Under the pieces are notes generated by a model. It did no database searches. It saw only the letters and a program-made list of their open reading frames with translations, and was not told the DNA's origin. Source: Prauserella aidingensis (GTDB taxonomy: Bacteria > Actinomycetota > Actinomycetes > Mycobacteriales > Pseudonocardiaceae). From it: DNA of 64,000 nucleotides. A program made the position numbers and the translations under genes. This document shows, piece by piece, positions 10,610-21,743 of this stretch. The stretch covers positions 147,727 through 211,726 of the forward strand of contig NZ_JAMTCN010000006.1 of the NCBI RefSeq assembly GCF_024171865.1, in the 5' to 3' direction. Numbering within the stretch: position 1 is the first letter of the stretch; every line of letters starts with the position of its first letter.

Positions 10610-11254
10610 GTGTCCGAGGTACGCCTGACCGTCGAACCCCGTAACGAGTTCGGCAAGGGAGCGGCTCGCCGCACCCGCCGTGCCGGCAAGATCCCCGCGG
10701 TGCTGTACGGCCACGGCGAGGACCCGCGGCACCTCGCACTGCCCGCGGTCGACTTCGCCCGCGTTGTGCGTGAGAACGGCCAGAACGCCGTCCTGACCCT
10801 CGACGTCAACGGCTCGAACAGCAAGAAGACCGAGCTGGCACTGACCAAGACCATCACGGTCCACCCGCTCAAGAACTACATCGAGCACGTCGACCTCCTC
10901 GTCGTGCGCCGCGGCGAGAAGGTCACGGTCGACGTGCCGATCGTGCTGAACGGCACCGCCGCCCCGGGCACCCTGGTCAACCAGGACGTCGACACCATCC
11001 AGATCGAGGTCGAGGCGCTGCACATCCCGGAGCAGTTCGACGTCGACATCGACGGTGCCGAGGCCGGCCACACCGTGCACGCCTCGGACGTCACGCTGCC
11101 CCGCGGCGCCGAGCTCGTGACCGACCCGGAGACGCTGGTCGTCGCGGTGAACGAGGCACCGACCGAGGAGGCCATGGAGGCCGACGTCGACGCCGAGGGT
11201 GCCGGTGTGACCGAGGAGCCCTCCGACGAGGGTGGCGACAGCTCGGAGAGCTGA
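10610..11254 (+). CDS. rplY: 50S ribosomal protein L25, Ctc (TL5) type
   Basis: A 214-aa protein with the L25 5S-rRNA-binding fold at residues 1-95 ([24 protein letters not shown]... start region) and the longer C-terminal Ctc/TL5 domain, ending in an acidic tail rich in Glu, Asp and Gly. It binds 5S rRNA in the central protuberance. The GTG start at 10610 is preceded by GAGGAG. pth follows at once, as in Rv1015c-Rv1014c. Confidence 0.95.
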   Translation: MSEVRLTVEPRNEFGKGAARRTRRAGKIPAVLYGHGEDPRHLALPAVDFARVVRENGQNAVLTLDVNGSNSKKTELALTKTITVHPLKNYIEHVDLLVVRRGEKVTVDVPIVLNGTAAPGTLVNQDVDTIQIEVEALHIPEQFDVDIDGAEAGHTVHASDVTLPRGAELVTDPETLVVAVNEAPTEEAMEADVDAEGAGVTEEPSDEGGDSSES

Positions 11255-11276
11255 CGCTCACTCCTCCTCGTCCATC

Positions 11277-11870
11277 ATGACGAACGATCTTCCCGGGGCC
11301 GGCGAGCAGGTGCTGCTCGCCGGCCTCGGCAATCCCGGGCCCCGTTACGCCGGCAACCGGCACAACGTGGGTTTCATGGTTCTCGACGAGCTGGCCTCCC
11401 GCGTCGGCGGGAAGTTCAAGGCGCACAAGGGCGGTGCCGAGGTCCTCGAAGGGCGTCTCGGCGGACGCAAGGTGGTGCTGGCGAAGCCCCGCTCGTACAT
11501 GAACCTCTCCGGCGGACCGCTCGCGGGCACCGCCCGCTTCTACAAGATCGACGCGAGTGGTCTGGTCGTGATCCACGACGAACTCGACGTCGACTACGGG
11601 GCGCTGCGCCTGAAGCTCGGCGGCGGCGACAACGGACACAATGGACTGCGTTCCATCACGAAGTCCTTCGGCACCAAGGATTACTTCCGCGTGCGATTCG
11701 GCGTCGGCAGGCCGCCGGGCAGGATGGACGCCGCGGATTTCGTGCTCAAGGACTTCTCGACGACCGAGCGCCGCGAACTGCCGCTCAACGTCGATCGCTG
11801 CGCCGACGCCGTCGAAGAACTCGTCGCCCGGGGACTGACGGCGGCGCAGAACGCCTTCCACGGTTCCTGA
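11277..11870 (+). CDS. pth: Peptidyl-tRNA hydrolase
   Basis: The 197-aa product releases peptides from peptidyl-tRNA that has dropped off ribosomes. The family motifs [18 protein letters not shown] (catalytic His near residue 28), [19 protein letters not shown] and [12 protein letters not shown] are all present. I chose ATG 11277, 22 bp after rplY, since it gives the usual N-terminus; a GTG at 11232 would add 15 residues and overlap rplY. The region up to 12089 contains no further gene. Confidence 0.95.
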   Translation: MTNDLPGAGEQVLLAGLGNPGPRYAGNRHNVGFMVLDELASRVGGKFKAHKGGAEVLEGRLGGRKVVLAKPRSYMNLSGGPLAGTARFYKIDASGLVVIHDELDVDYGALRLKLGGGDNGHNGLRSITKSFGTKDYFRVRFGVGRPPGRMDAADFVLKDFSTTERRELPLNVDRCADAVEELVARGLTAAQNAFHGS

Positions 11871-12089
11871 CCGAGCTCCTCGAACCTCGCAGGCCCGAGG
11901 AACCCGGCTGCGGGCACCGCAGGTCACCCGGCCACGTAGGCACGGAGCGTCACATCGGACACGCAAACTAACCCGACAGGGTCTTCCCGTACCCCTGAAC
12001 GAGTCGCATCATAGCTGCACTCTTCCCGACGTCTCACCACCGCGACTATCACAGAGAGCCGCGAGTGACCCGACGTGGAGGTGCAGGTC

Positions 12090-12479
12090 ATGGCGATCAC
12101 GGCAGACGAGGCGCGCACCGTCGCCTTCCCCGATTCCGGTTTCGGCAGGCGCGGGTACGCCAAGCACGAGGTCGACGCGCTGCTCGACCGGATCGCGGCA
12201 ACCCTGTCCGATCAGGACGACCTGACGGCGGCCGAGGTGCATCACATCCAGTTCGGACGGCCACCGATCGGCAGGCGCGGGTACGACGAGAAGAGCGTCG
12301 ACGAGTTCCTCGACGCCGTGGAGGACACGCTACTGGCACGCACCGGCGCCGCCGGGGCGCACCACGTCCCCTCCGCTCGCACCGAGTCTCCCGCGGTCAC
12401 CGAGGTGCCCACCGCCGACATCCCTGTCGTGAACCTGCCCGCAGCCGATCAGGCACCGCAACGGTCCCGGGACAGCTGA
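12090..12479 (+). CDS. Small DivIVA-domain protein with two repeats
   Basis: A 129-aa protein with two consecutive copies of the short DivIVA N-terminal motif: FGRRGYAKHEVDALLDRI (about residues 15-32) and IGRRGYDEKSVDEFLDAV (about 57-74), each followed by a short helix. In DivIVA/Wag31 this motif targets curved or polar membrane, and in other actinobacterial proteins it occurs as 'DivIVA domain-containing protein'. The long coiled coil of true DivIVA is missing; the last 50 residues are low-complexity. The ATG at 12090 has GGAGG eight bases upstream. Function is unknown; a role at the cell pole or septum is inference. Confidence 0.8.
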   Translation: MAITADEARTVAFPDSGFGRRGYAKHEVDALLDRIAATLSDQDDLTAAEVHHIQFGRPPIGRRGYDEKSVDEFLDAVEDTLLARTGAAGAHHVPSARTESPAVTEVPTADIPVVNLPAADQAPQRSRDS

Positions 12480-12495
12480 TCTCCACAGAACCCGC

Positions 12496-12529
12496 CCGGC
12501 GCCTGATCGGGTTGCCGATCAGGCGCCGG
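12496..12529. terminator. Bidirectional terminator between convergent genes
   Basis: Fifteen-base perfect arms (CCGGCGCCTGATCGG and its complement) around a GTTG loop. It serves the DivIVA-type gene on plus and the acyl-AMP ligase on minus, and it overlaps the last codons of the ligase (stop at 12519). Confidence 0.85.
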
Positions 12530-14201
12530 CGTCCATCCTGTCGCGGTACTGCTCCGCGGTCGCCGCGCGCTGCACCTTGCCGGACGGCGTCTTCGGCAGG
12601 CTGCCCGTCGGCAGCACGACGACCGCGTAGGGCCGCGCGTCCACGGCGTCGCGCACGCGCGCCGTGACCTCCTTGACGATGCGCGTCTCCTCGGCCTCGT
12701 CACCGGCGGCCTTGGACTCCAACACGACGGCGAACCGCTCGCGGCGGGTGCCGGCATCGATCCGCACGGCCACGGCGTTGCCCGCCCTGACACCGTCGAC
12801 CTCGCCCGCCGCACGCTCGACGTCGGTCGGATAGACGTTTCGGCCACCCAGGATGATGACGTCCTTGCTGCGGCCGCAGATGACGATCTGCCCGTCGACC
12901 AGGTATCCGATGTCGCCGGTGGCGAACCAGCCCTCGGAGTCCTGCGTTTCGACCGGCCCGTCGACCGTCAGGTATCCCGGCGTGATCGCCTCGCCGCGCA
13001 GGCGGATCTCGCCCACCTCGCGTTCGCCCAGCACCGTCCCGCCGTCGCCGACGATCTGCGCCTCGATCCCGTCGAGCGGCCTGCCCAGCACGGCGAATCC
13101 GCGGACCTGCTCGGTGCCGCGCCGCTCGTCACCCTCGGGCACCGCCACGGCACGGTTCTCCGCCTCCAACGGCCCGGCCTCGACGACGTCGACCGTCAAT
13201 CCCGTCGACAGCGGCGCGAACGACACGGCGAGCGTGGCCTCGGCCAGCCCGTACGCGGGGAACACGCATTCGGCGGGCATGCCGAACCAGCCGCCCGCAT
13301 CGGTGAACGCCGCCACGGCGGCCTCGTCGATCGGCTCGGCGCCGTTGAGCGCGATGCGCAGCGTCGACAGGTCGTAGGCATCGCCGTCGTCGACCCGGGC
13401 GAGCCTGCGGCCCACGACGGCGTAGGCGAAGTTCGGCGCAGCCGTGATCGTCCCGCCGTACCGGGAGATCAGGTCCGGCCACAGCAGCGGCGAGCTCAGG
13501 AACTCGACCGGCGTGACCTTGACCAGCTCGACACCGAAGGTCATGGGAACGGTCAGAAAGCCGACCATGCCCATGTCGTGGAACGTCGGCAGCCACGACA
13601 CCATCACGTCGCTCGCCGGGTCGAGTTCGGAACGCCGTGCCATGGCGCTGATGTTGCTGTAGAGGTTGCCGTGGGTGATCCGCACGGCCTTGGGCTCGGC
13701 GGTCGAACCACTGGTGAGCTGCAACAGCGCCAGGGCGTCCTCCGCGGTCGGCACCGGCTCCGCGATCGGCTCGGAGTCGAGCAACGTCTCGATGGTGCGG
13801 TACTGGATACCGTTCTCCTCCAGCACCGGCGCCAGCTGGCCGAACGGCTCGCCGAGCAGCACCAGGTCCGACCCGATCATCTGCAGCACCTGCAGCGTGT
13901 CGGCCGCCCAGTGCGCCAGATCGGTCCGCGGGGTGGGCTGGTGCAGCATCGTGACGCTGCCGCCCGCCAGCCACACGCCCTGCACCGTCGGCGCGATCAG
14001 CTCCGGCGCGGCGGCGAGGACGGCCACGGCACCGCCGGGCTCGAACCCGTCCCCTGCCAGACCACCCGCGAGGTGCCGGGCACGTTCGTGCACGTCCCTC
14101 CACGTCCTGCGCACGGGCGCCGAAGGCTCACCCGTGACCATCCCCCGCTGCGTGCCGCCCGCCTGTGCGGTGGCGACCATCGTGTCCACGAACCGGCTCA
14201 T
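12519..14201 (-). CDS. Fatty-acyl-AMP ligase / acyl-CoA synthetase (Pks16-like)
   Basis: A 560-aa member of the adenylate-forming family. The P-loop-like motif LTSGSTAEPKAV and the later motifs AYGLAEATLAV, ATGDIGYLVDGQIVICGRSKDVI and the C-terminal KTPSGKVQR (catalytic Lys) are complete. It activates a fatty acid as acyl-adenylate and passes it to CoA or an acyl carrier domain. The sequence style (TWRDVHERARHLAGGL, PTFHDMGMVG) matches fatty-acyl-AMP ligases more than classical FadDs. Its place beside pth and near ispE corresponds to Rv1013, annotated pks16 although it is not a polyketide synthase. The acceptor is unknown. It ends in a hairpin shared with the convergent DivIVA-type gene. Confidence 0.88.
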   Translation of the reverse strand: MSRFVDTMVATAQAGGTQRGMVTGEPSAPVRRTWRDVHERARHLAGGLAGDGFEPGGAVAVLAAAPELIAPTVQGVWLAGGSVTMLHQPTPRTDLAHWAADTLQVLQMIGSDLVLLGEPFGQLAPVLEENGIQYRTIETLLDSEPIAEPVPTAEDALALLQLTSGSTAEPKAVRITHGNLYSNISAMARRSELDPASDVMVSWLPTFHDMGMVGFLTVPMTFGVELVKVTPVEFLSSPLLWPDLISRYGGTITAAPNFAYAVVGRRLARVDDGDAYDLSTLRIALNGAEPIDEAAVAAFTDAGGWFGMPAECVFPAYGLAEATLAVSFAPLSTGLTVDVVEAGPLEAENRAVAVPEGDERRGTEQVRGFAVLGRPLDGIEAQIVGDGGTVLGEREVGEIRLRGEAITPGYLTVDGPVETQDSEGWFATGDIGYLVDGQIVICGRSKDVIILGGRNVYPTDVERAAGEVDGVRAGNAVAVRIDAGTRRERFAVVLESKAAGDEAEETRIVKEVTARVRDAVDARPYAVVVLPTGSLPKTPSGKVQRAATAEQYRDRMDAGA

Positions 14202-14273
14202 GACACATGACTGTAACCGCGGGTCACACCGCTGCGGCGATCGGCCGTGCGGTGAATCGGCCGTACGGCGGCG

Positions 14274-16073
<1,800 letters not shown>

Positions 16074-16112
16074 GTGTCGGACAAACCTCTCGCGGATGCG
16101 GAAACGCTGTGC

Positions 16113-16133
16113 GACCACGCGGGTCGCGTGGTC
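16113..16133. other. Short hairpin between ispE and the ABC-F gene
   Basis: GACCACGCG / CGCGTGGTC with a 3-nt loop, 40 bp upstream of the ABC-F start and 140 bp after the ispE stop. It may be a terminator for ispE or a leader structure. Confidence 0.4.
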
Positions 16134-16269
16134 GATGGTGACAGTGCGGCCCGCCGTCGCCTGCGGGTCCTCCCCCGGGGCCACGCGTGGTTCCCGGGCA
16201 GGAACCCGCCCACGACCGCGGCGGGAACCGAGACCACCGGATCCGACGGGACCCGGGGCTCGGATCGGG

Positions 16270-17262
16270 TCATGCGTGTGCCTGCGGCGGGTGCGGACCC
16301 CACGGCGGCTCGCCGCCCGACGGGCCGCCGTCCGGCTCGACCACCCGCGCCCCCGGCGCCGGACCGCTCGCGACGCGCACCGTGCGGCACACGCCCGCAC
16401 CGGACAGCCGCGCCGACACCTGCACCGCCGACTCGGCGTCCTCGCACAGGAACGCGCACGTCGGACCGGAGCCGGACACGAGACCGGCCAGTGCGCCCGC
16501 CTCGACACCCGCTCGCAGCGTCCGCCGCAGGTTCGGCCGCAGCGACACGGCCGCGATCTGCAGGTCGTTGCCGATCAGCTCGGCCAGGCGATGCGGGTCA
16601 CCCGACGCCAGCGCTTCGATGACGACGTCGTGGTCGCCGGCCGCGGGCGGGGGCTCGCCCACGTCCCGCAGCCGGTCCAGTTCCTTGTACACCCGCGGCG
16701 TGGACAGGCCGCGCTGGGCGAACGCGAGCACCCAGTGGAACGTGTGCCGCGTCAGCACCGGCAGCAGCTCCTCGCCGCGGCCCGTACCGAGCGCGGTGCC
16801 GCCGAGCAGGGAGAACGGCACGTCGCTGCCGAGTTTCGCCGCCAGCCGCGTGAGCTCGTCGCGGGAGAGGTCGAGCTTCCACAGTGTCGACAGCGCGAGA
16901 AGCGTGCCCGCGGCATCGGCGCTCCCGCCCGCCATGCCGCCCGCGACCGGGATGCCCTTCTCCAGTGCGATCCGCACCGGGCCCAGCTCGGCCGGGCTCG
17001 TGTCCAGATGCTCCGCGAGGACGTCGATCGCGCGCCATGCCAGGTTGCGCTCGTCGCGCGGCACGATCTTCTCGCCCTCGCCGACCACGTGCAGCGACGA
17101 CTCCTCCGCGGCCGACACGGTCACCGTGTCGGTCAACGACAACGCCTGGAACACGGTCGTCAGCTCGTGATACCCGTCGTCGCGCGCAGGCCCCACCGCC
17201 AGGTGCACGTTGATCTTGGACGGCACCGTGACGGTCACGGGGGTCGGTACGACGGCAAGCAC
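16270..17262 (-). CDS. ispE: 4-diphosphocytidyl-2-C-methyl-D-erythritol kinase
   Basis: The enzyme phosphorylates CDP-methylerythritol in the non-mevalonate isoprenoid pathway. The GHMP kinase motifs are clear: [21 protein letters not shown] at the N-terminus (catalytic Lys in PSKIN), the ATP-binding [15 protein letters not shown] near residue 109 and the C-terminal [18 protein letters not shown]. The start is uncertain. GTG 17262 gives 330 aa; GTG 17238 gives 322 aa, closer to the Mtb protein. In mycobacteria ispE directly follows ksgA; here the MetN-like gene and its leader separate them. A stretch of 313 bp upstream (17263-17575) holds only a 21-bp repeat array. Confidence 0.94.
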   Translation of the reverse strand: MLAVVPTPVTVTVPSKINVHLAVGPARDDGYHELTTVFQALSLTDTVTVSAAEESSLHVVGEGEKIVPRDERNLAWRAIDVLAEHLDTSPAELGPVRIALEKGIPVAGGMAGGSADAAGTLLALSTLWKLDLSRDELTRLAAKLGSDVPFSLLGGTALGTGRGEELLPVLTRHTFHWVLAFAQRGLSTPRVYKELDRLRDVGEPPPAAGDHDVVIEALASGDPHRLAELIGNDLQIAAVSLRPNLRRTLRAGVEAGALAGLVSGSGPTCAFLCEDAESAVQVSARLSGAGVCRTVRVASGPAPGARVVEPDGGPSGGEPPWGPHPPQAHA

Positions 17263-17480
17263 ATACCCAGGGTACTTGGCGCCCCCGCGACCACAGGCGC
17301 AGCCGCGTGTCAGCGCGTCGACGAGGGGCGGTGGTCGCAGCCGCGGATCCCGGCCGGCCGCACGAACCGCGCCCGCCAGCGCTCCGTAGTACTCGCCACA
17401 GTCGGCATCGAACGGCAACACGTCGAACGTCGAGGTCACCGCCTGGAGCTACGAGATCGCTACGGCCGAGGGCACGACAC

Positions 17481-17564
17481 GCGCCCCGGAACCCGCAACA
17501 CGGCCTCCGGGATCCGCAACACGGTCCCCCGGGAACGCAACACGGGCCCCGGGATCCGCAACAC
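17481..17564 (-). repeat. 21-bp tandem repeat array A (four units)
   Basis: Read on the minus strand, four contiguous 21-bp units each begin GTGTTGCG and continue with variants of GATCCCGGGGCCC or TTCCCGGGGGACC. A partial unit (GTGTCG) follows. The array lies between the MetN-like stop (17576) and ispE. It belongs to the same family as the arrays at 45643, 47061 and 47787. Confidence 0.9.
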
Positions 17565-17575
17565 GCGCGGGTCGG

Positions 17576-18586
17576 TCAGGCGGCGACGGTACGCAGGCCG
17601 CAGAGGGTGTGCGTGACGTGGGCGCCGCGCTCGGCCATCCACGCCAGCGCCGCGTCGGCCCGCTGCCCCCGCAGGCCGATGCGGAACCGCGCGACAGGTG
17701 TGTCCCCGAACCGCGTCAGTCCACCGCCGATCGTCGCGATCTCGACGTCGAAGCGGCCGCCCGCCTCCGGCAGGAGCGCACCGACCGAGGCGAAGCCGAC
17801 GAGCACGACGTCCACGACCACGTCGAACCGCGCCGCCTCGGCCGGGGACGTCTCCACCGACGGGAGCAGTTCGTCGGCGATCCGGCTGCCGCGCGTACCG
17901 GCCAGCGTCAGCAGGTTGCCGCTCTCGACGACCGAGCCGTGGTCGAGCAGTGCCACGTCGTCGCACACACGCCGCGCCACACCCGCCTCCGACGTCGTCA
18001 GCAACACGGTCGCGCCCAGTTCCGCACGCGCCCGGTCGAGCACCGACAGCACGGCGCCGCTCTCGTCGGCGTCGACACCGGACGTCGGATCGTCGGCGAG
18101 CAGCACCGCGGGCCCGCCCGCGAGTGCCCGCGCCACCGACACCCGGCGCTGCTGCCCCGGCGTCAGGTCGGCGGGAACCTGCGCGGCGGCACGGCTCAGA
18201 CCGATGACGTCCAGCAGCGTGGCGACGCGCTGCCTCCTGCGCGCACCGTCGACGCCCACCCGCTCGAGCGGGGCGGCGATGTTTCCGGCGACGGTCCGTT
18301 CCGGGCGCAGCCGCGAGTCGACCACCGCGACCTGGCTCTGCGCCTCGCGCAGCTTGCGCCCGTCGAGGGTGGTCGTGTTCAGCCCGTCGTAGCGGACGGA
18401 GCCGCGGTCGGGGCGCTCCCGCAGCGCGACGCAGCGCGCCAGCGTCGACTTGCCCGCGCCCGTCTCGCCGACGACGCCGAACAGCGCGCCCGCTTCGACA
18501 TCCAGGTTGACGTCGTGCAGCGCCTGCACGGGGGCGTCCGACTCGGTGGTGCGGAACGACTTGCTGACGTTCTCGACGGTGATCAC
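17576..18586 (-). CDS. Orphan MetN-like ABC ATPase with NIL domain
   Basis: A 336-aa ABC ATPase with the architecture of methionine-importer ATPases: ABC domain at residues 1-235, then a C-terminal NIL-type ligand-sensing domain (about 250-330, ARFDVVVDVVLVGFAS...). Walker A is normal (GETGAGKST near residue 40). The signature reads LTPGQQRR instead of LSGGQ, and Walker B ends in DDPTSGVD, so the catalytic Glu is Asp. No MetI permease or MetQ binding protein lies nearby, so it must work with distant partners or no longer transport. GTG 18586 has TTGGAG six bases upstream. The 225-bp gap on its upstream side leads to a cysteine-containing leader peptide. Confidence 0.82.
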   Translation of the reverse strand: MITVENVSKSFRTTESDAPVQALHDVNLDVEAGALFGVVGETGAGKSTLARCVALRERPDRGSVRYDGLNTTTLDGRKLREAQSQVAVVDSRLRPERTVAGNIAAPLERVGVDGARRRQRVATLLDVIGLSRAAAQVPADLTPGQQRRVSVARALAGGPAVLLADDPTSGVDADESGAVLSVLDRARAELGATVLLTTSEAGVARRVCDDVALLDHGSVVESGNLLTLAGTRGSRIADELLPSVETSPAEAARFDVVVDVVLVGFASVGALLPEAGGRFDVEIATIGGGLTRFGDTPVARFRIGLRGQRADAALAWMAERGAHVTHTLCGLRTVAA

Positions 18587-18811
18587 AGCAGCTCCAAGAC
18601 AGCTCGGTGGCTCACCGGCCCGCGCGGTCAGGGACCGGGGCCGGGAGGGAAAAGGCGGAAGATCGGATCGGACGGCGGCGCCGAGTTCGCGCTGCGGTGT
18701 CCGGCTCATCGGCCGGTTCACCGCTCGGCGAGTCGGATCCGGTCGCGGCCGCCAATCGGATTCGGCGGTTCCGCGGACGGGATCACCCGCGAGGCGGGCG
18801 ATGCTCAGCGC

Positions 18812-18904
18812 TCAGACCAGGGTGGCGGAGCGACGACACGCAGACACGGTGCGCCGACTGTGATCAACGACCAGACGCCGGGTGAGCGGCTCGGAAAAAT
18901 ACAT
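18812..18904 (-). CDS. Putative 30-aa leader peptide upstream of the MetN-like gene
   Basis: A short ORF with a perfect GGAGGAACGCG ribosome site before its ATG. The peptide reads MYFSEPLTRRLVVDHSRR and continues TVSACRRSATLV. The pattern 'RR..VDH.R..SA.CRR' is that of the short leader peptides found before sulfur-metabolism and sulfur-uptake genes in actinobacteria, where translation of the Cys codon senses cysteine. It lies 225 bp before the MetN-like gene on the same strand. It is too short for ordinary gene finders. Attenuation here is inference; the ORF, ribosome site and motif are seen directly. Confidence 0.7.
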   Translation of the reverse strand: MYFSEPLTRRLVVDHSRRTVSACRRSATLV

Positions 18905-19004
18905 CGCGTTCCTCCATCGCTCCTGGCGGTAGCACCGTCCTCGAGGGAGGTTGCTGCGACGTCGACGAGCCAGGTCTCTCGGTCGCTCGGGATGGAATTC
19001 CCAC

Positions 19005-19036
19005 ATAGTAGACACGAAACATCGCCGTAATGGCAA
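19005..19036 (-). promoter_or_regulatory. Possible promoter of leader peptide and MetN-like gene
   Basis: On the minus strand TTGCCA (19031-19036) is followed by TCTACT or TACTAT 18-20 bp later (19005-19012). Transcription would begin about 95 nt before the leader ATG. The surrounding stretch is less GC-rich than its neighbours. Confidence 0.4.
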
Positions 19037-19089
19037 GCCGACGGGCGTAGATCACACCGACGGTGACACGAGGAACGCGACCGCCGGAA

Positions 19090-19959
19090 TCACACCTCGG
19101 CGGCCGCCCGCGCGATCGCCACGTACTCGTCGATGCCGAGCTGTTCACCCCTGGACCGCGGATCGACGCCGGCGGCGGCCAGGATCTCTCCCGCCCGCTC
19201 GGCCGAGCCCGCCCACGACGCGAGGGCCGCGCGCAACGTCTTCCGCCGCTGCGCGAACGCGGCGTCGACAACCGCGAACACGGTGTCGCGGTCCGCATCG
19301 GTGCGCTCGGGACCGCGGTCGAAGGCGACGAGCGACGAGTCGACGTTCGGCACCGGCCAGAACACCGACCTCGGCACGGCCGCCACTTTGCGGGCCGTGC
19401 CGTACCAGGCGAGCTTCACGCTCGGCACGCCGTAGACCCTGCCGCCGGGGCCCGCTGCCATGCGGTCGGCCACCTCGGTCTGGACCATCACGAGCACGCG
19501 CCGCAGCGACGGCAGTTCGGCGAGCAGGTGCAGCACCACGGGAACCGCGACGTTGTAGGGCAGGTTGGCGACGAGCGCGTCCGGCTCGCCGACGTGGCCG
19601 CTGTCGACCCTCAGGGCGTCGTCGGCGACGACCGCCAGCCGTGACACCGCCTCGGGGGCGTGCGCCGCCACCGTGCGTTCCAGCCGTCCCGCCAGCGCCG
19701 GGTCGATCTCCACCGCCACCACGCGCGCGCCGGTACCGAGCAGTCCGAGCGTCAGCGAACCCAGCCCGGGGCCGACCTCGAGCACGAGCGGGTCGGTGTC
19801 GCCGTCGAGGCCGACCTCGGCCAGCTCGACGATCCGCCGCACCGTGTTGGCGTCGTGCACGAAGTTCTGGCCCAGCTTCTTGGTCGGGCGGACGTCGAGC
19901 TCCTCGGCGAGCTGCCGGATCTCGGCGGGCCCCAGCAGCCCCGGTGGTTCAGCGGTCAC
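19090..19959 (-). CDS. ksgA: 16S rRNA adenine-N6,N6-dimethyltransferase KsgA
   Basis: The enzyme dimethylates A1518 and A1519 of 16S rRNA with SAM during small-subunit assembly. Motifs: [20 protein letters not shown] at the N-terminus, SAM motif [35 protein letters not shown] (motif IV NLPY) and [17 protein letters not shown] near the C-terminus. I chose GTG 19959, giving 289 aa ([10 protein letters not shown]...); no ribosome site is obvious, and the open frame continues into rpfB antisense sequence. It follows rpfB as in Rv1009-Rv1010. Confidence 0.95.
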   Translation of the reverse strand: MTAEPPGLLGPAEIRQLAEELDVRPTKKLGQNFVHDANTVRRIVELAEVGLDGDTDPLVLEVGPGLGSLTLGLLGTGARVVAVEIDPALAGRLERTVAAHAPEAVSRLAVVADDALRVDSGHVGEPDALVANLPYNVAVPVVLHLLAELPSLRRVLVMVQTEVADRMAAGPGGRVYGVPSVKLAWYGTARKVAAVPRSVFWPVPNVDSSLVAFDRGPERTDADRDTVFAVVDAAFAQRRKTLRAALASWAGSAERAGEILAAAGVDPRSRGEQLGIDEYVAIARAAAEV

Positions 19960-19979
19960 ACCGATGAGTTCAGCACAAC

Positions 19980-20014
19980 GCGGCCCGGCACCCCGCGAAG
20001 GGGTACCGGGCCGC
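19980..20014 (-). terminator. Hairpin between rpfB and ksgA
   Basis: Fifteen-bp arms with one mismatch around a GCGAA loop (GCGGCCCGG / CCGGGCCGC outer arms). It lies 25 bp after the rpfB stop and 20 bp before the ksgA start, so it could partly insulate ksgA from rpfB transcription. Confidence 0.7.
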
Positions 20015-20039
20015 TGTGATCGTCCGCCTGTCGCGAGCC

Positions 20040-21473
20040 TTACGTCGGCAGGCCGAGCTGCGACGCGCACGAAGGCCAGGCGCTGTAGCCGCCACGGTCG
20101 TCGCGCACCTTGGTGGCGGTGGCGATCTGCTGCTCGCGGGTCGCCTCGTGCGGGTAGGCCGCGTACTGGTCGCCTCCGTAGGCGTCCCAGGTCTGCTTGT
20201 TGAACTGCAGGCCGCCGTAGAAGCCGTTGCCCGTGCTGATGGACCAGTCGCCGCCGGACTCGCACTGGGCCAGCCGGTCCCACACGGCGCCACCGGTGAT
20301 CTGTGGCTGCGGGGGCTCCTTGGTGCCCACGCGCACGACCTTGTCCTTGGCCTCCTGAAGAACCTTGGAGTCGACCTCCTCGCGGGCGATCTCCTCACCG
20401 TTCTCCTTGGTGACCCGGTAGGTGACGAGCTCCTCGCCCGCCTTGCCGGGCTTCTCGACGACCTCCTTGCCCTGCTCCAGCTCGGGGTCCTCGATGGTGC
20501 GGACCTCGGGCTCGATGGTCTCCTTCTGCTTGACCACCGAGACGCCGGTGCGGCTGATGTAGACCTCGGCGCCGTCCTCGAGGCTCATCTGCTTGCCGCT
20601 CTGGATGCGGTCCTGCGGGCCGAGCTTCATGCCGAGCTCGTCGACCAGGTCGCCCGCGGTGACGGCGTGGGTCGTGACCTCGCGGGGCTCCTTGCCGCCG
20701 TCGTAGATCGTGACGCTCTTCTGCGTCCGGACCTCGAGCGTCATGCCGTCCAGGGGCACCTCGCTGTCGAGCGGCGCGGACAGCTTCGCACCCTCGTTCT
20801 TGAGGTCCTGCATCCCGAGCTGGGTGAGAGCCTCGTCGACGGTGGTGGCGCGGACCCACACCTGGCGCTGCTCACCGTCGACCGACACGGTCATGTGGCG
20901 GCCGCGCTCGAGGGTGATGACGCCGCCGTCACCGACCTCAGCCTGCGGCGAGGGGGACAGCGCGTCGTGCTTGCCGACGTCGATGTCCGCGTCGTCCAGC
21001 ACCTCGCCGACGGTGTCGCCGTAGCTGCGGACCGTCTGTTCCTCGCCGTCGACGTTGAGCGTGACGCTCTTGTTCATCGCCAGCGCCGCCGCACCGCCGC
21101 CGGTGAGCGTGATCAGCATGGCGAGAACCGAGCCCTTGAGGAACCGCTTCTTCCACGTCTTGACCGCGCTCGCGAGGCCGTCCTCGGGCTCCTCGACGCT
21201 CGTGCCCGCCGCCGCGGCGGGCGCGGGCGGGGTGTCGACGATCGGCGGAAGCATCGTCGTCTCGGCGTTGATCAGCCGGATGAGCTCGTCCACTCCGACA
21301 TTGGCCTCGGCCATGAGTGTGTCGGCGTCGGGGCCGAGCACGGCGAGGATGTCGTCCCGCGTGATCCGCGGGTCGGAGGAGAACTCTGGGTCGCTCGGTC
21401 GGTCGAGCAGAGCCGTCGAGCCGGCCGGAGCCGACGACGAGCTCGCGTCTGCGCGCCCGTAGCTACCAGTCAC
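20040..21473 (-). CDS. rpfB: Resuscitation-promoting factor RpfB-like
   Basis: A 477-aa secreted or anchored muralytic factor. A cytosolic N-terminus of about 110 residues is followed by one membrane segment near residues 110-132 ([18 protein letters not shown]), three DUF348 ubiquitin-like domains, a G5 domain (region [13 protein letters not shown]) and a C-terminal Rpf transglycosylase-like domain ([15 protein letters not shown], catalytic Glu in CESGG, near residue 405). It cleaves peptidoglycan and promotes resuscitation from dormancy in relatives. I chose GTG 21473 because AAAGGG lies about 10 bases upstream; GTG 21491 is also possible. Order tatD-rpfB-ksgA equals Rv1008-1010. Confidence 0.93.
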   Translation of the reverse strand: MTGSYGRADASSSSAPAGSTALLDRPSDPEFSSDPRITRDDILAVLGPDADTLMAEANVGVDELIRLINAETTMLPPIVDTPPAPAAAAGTSVEEPEDGLASAVKTWKKRFLKGSVLAMLITLTGGGAAALAMNKSVTLNVDGEEQTVRSYGDTVGEVLDDADIDVGKHDALSPSPQAEVGDGGVITLERGRHMTVSVDGEQRQVWVRATTVDEALTQLGMQDLKNEGAKLSAPLDSEVPLDGMTLEVRTQKSVTIYDGGKEPREVTTHAVTAGDLVDELGMKLGPQDRIQSGKQMSLEDGAEVYISRTGVSVVKQKETIEPEVRTIEDPELEQGKEVVEKPGKAGEELVTYRVTKENGEEIAREEVDSKVLQEAKDKVVRVGTKEPPQPQITGGAVWDRLAQCESGGDWSISTGNGFYGGLQFNKQTWDAYGGDQYAAYPHEATREQQIATATKVRDDRGGYSAWPSCASQLGLPT

Positions 21474-21639
21474 AGGGTCAATCCCTTTCACGCATGGCCA
21501 GGACTCCCGCAGTCAGCGTCGTCCCCTGACATTCCCGCACGGGCCGTGACCCGGCGGGCGATGCCGTCCCCGACGAACACCGACGTGACTGTGGGCGTGC
21601 CGCATCGAGACAGTCGATCTCAACCGGCACGGTCACGGG

Positions 21640-21668
21640 ACCGTAACGGGTGCCGGGGGGTTGCGCAA
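21640..21668 (-). promoter_or_regulatory. Putative rpfB promoter
   Basis: TTGCGC (21663-21668) and TACGGT (21640-21645) are spaced 17 bp apart on the minus strand, giving a leader of about 165 nt before the rpfB start. I looked for a ydaO-type c-di-AMP riboswitch in the leader and did not recognise one. Confidence 0.45.
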
Positions 21669-21743
21669 ACACGGCCCGCGATCCCGTGACCTTCGTCACC
21701 TGGGCCGATCGACGGTTGCACCCCCGTGGTTGTCGCAGTGCGA

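Noticed and set aside
18587..18811. SAM riboswitch before the MetN-like gene
   Set aside because: No recognisable S-box or SAM-IV core; the leader peptide explains the region better.
21492..21743. c-di-AMP (ydaO) riboswitch before rpfB
   Set aside because: Some actinobacterial rpf genes have one, but I could not find its conserved core in this leader.
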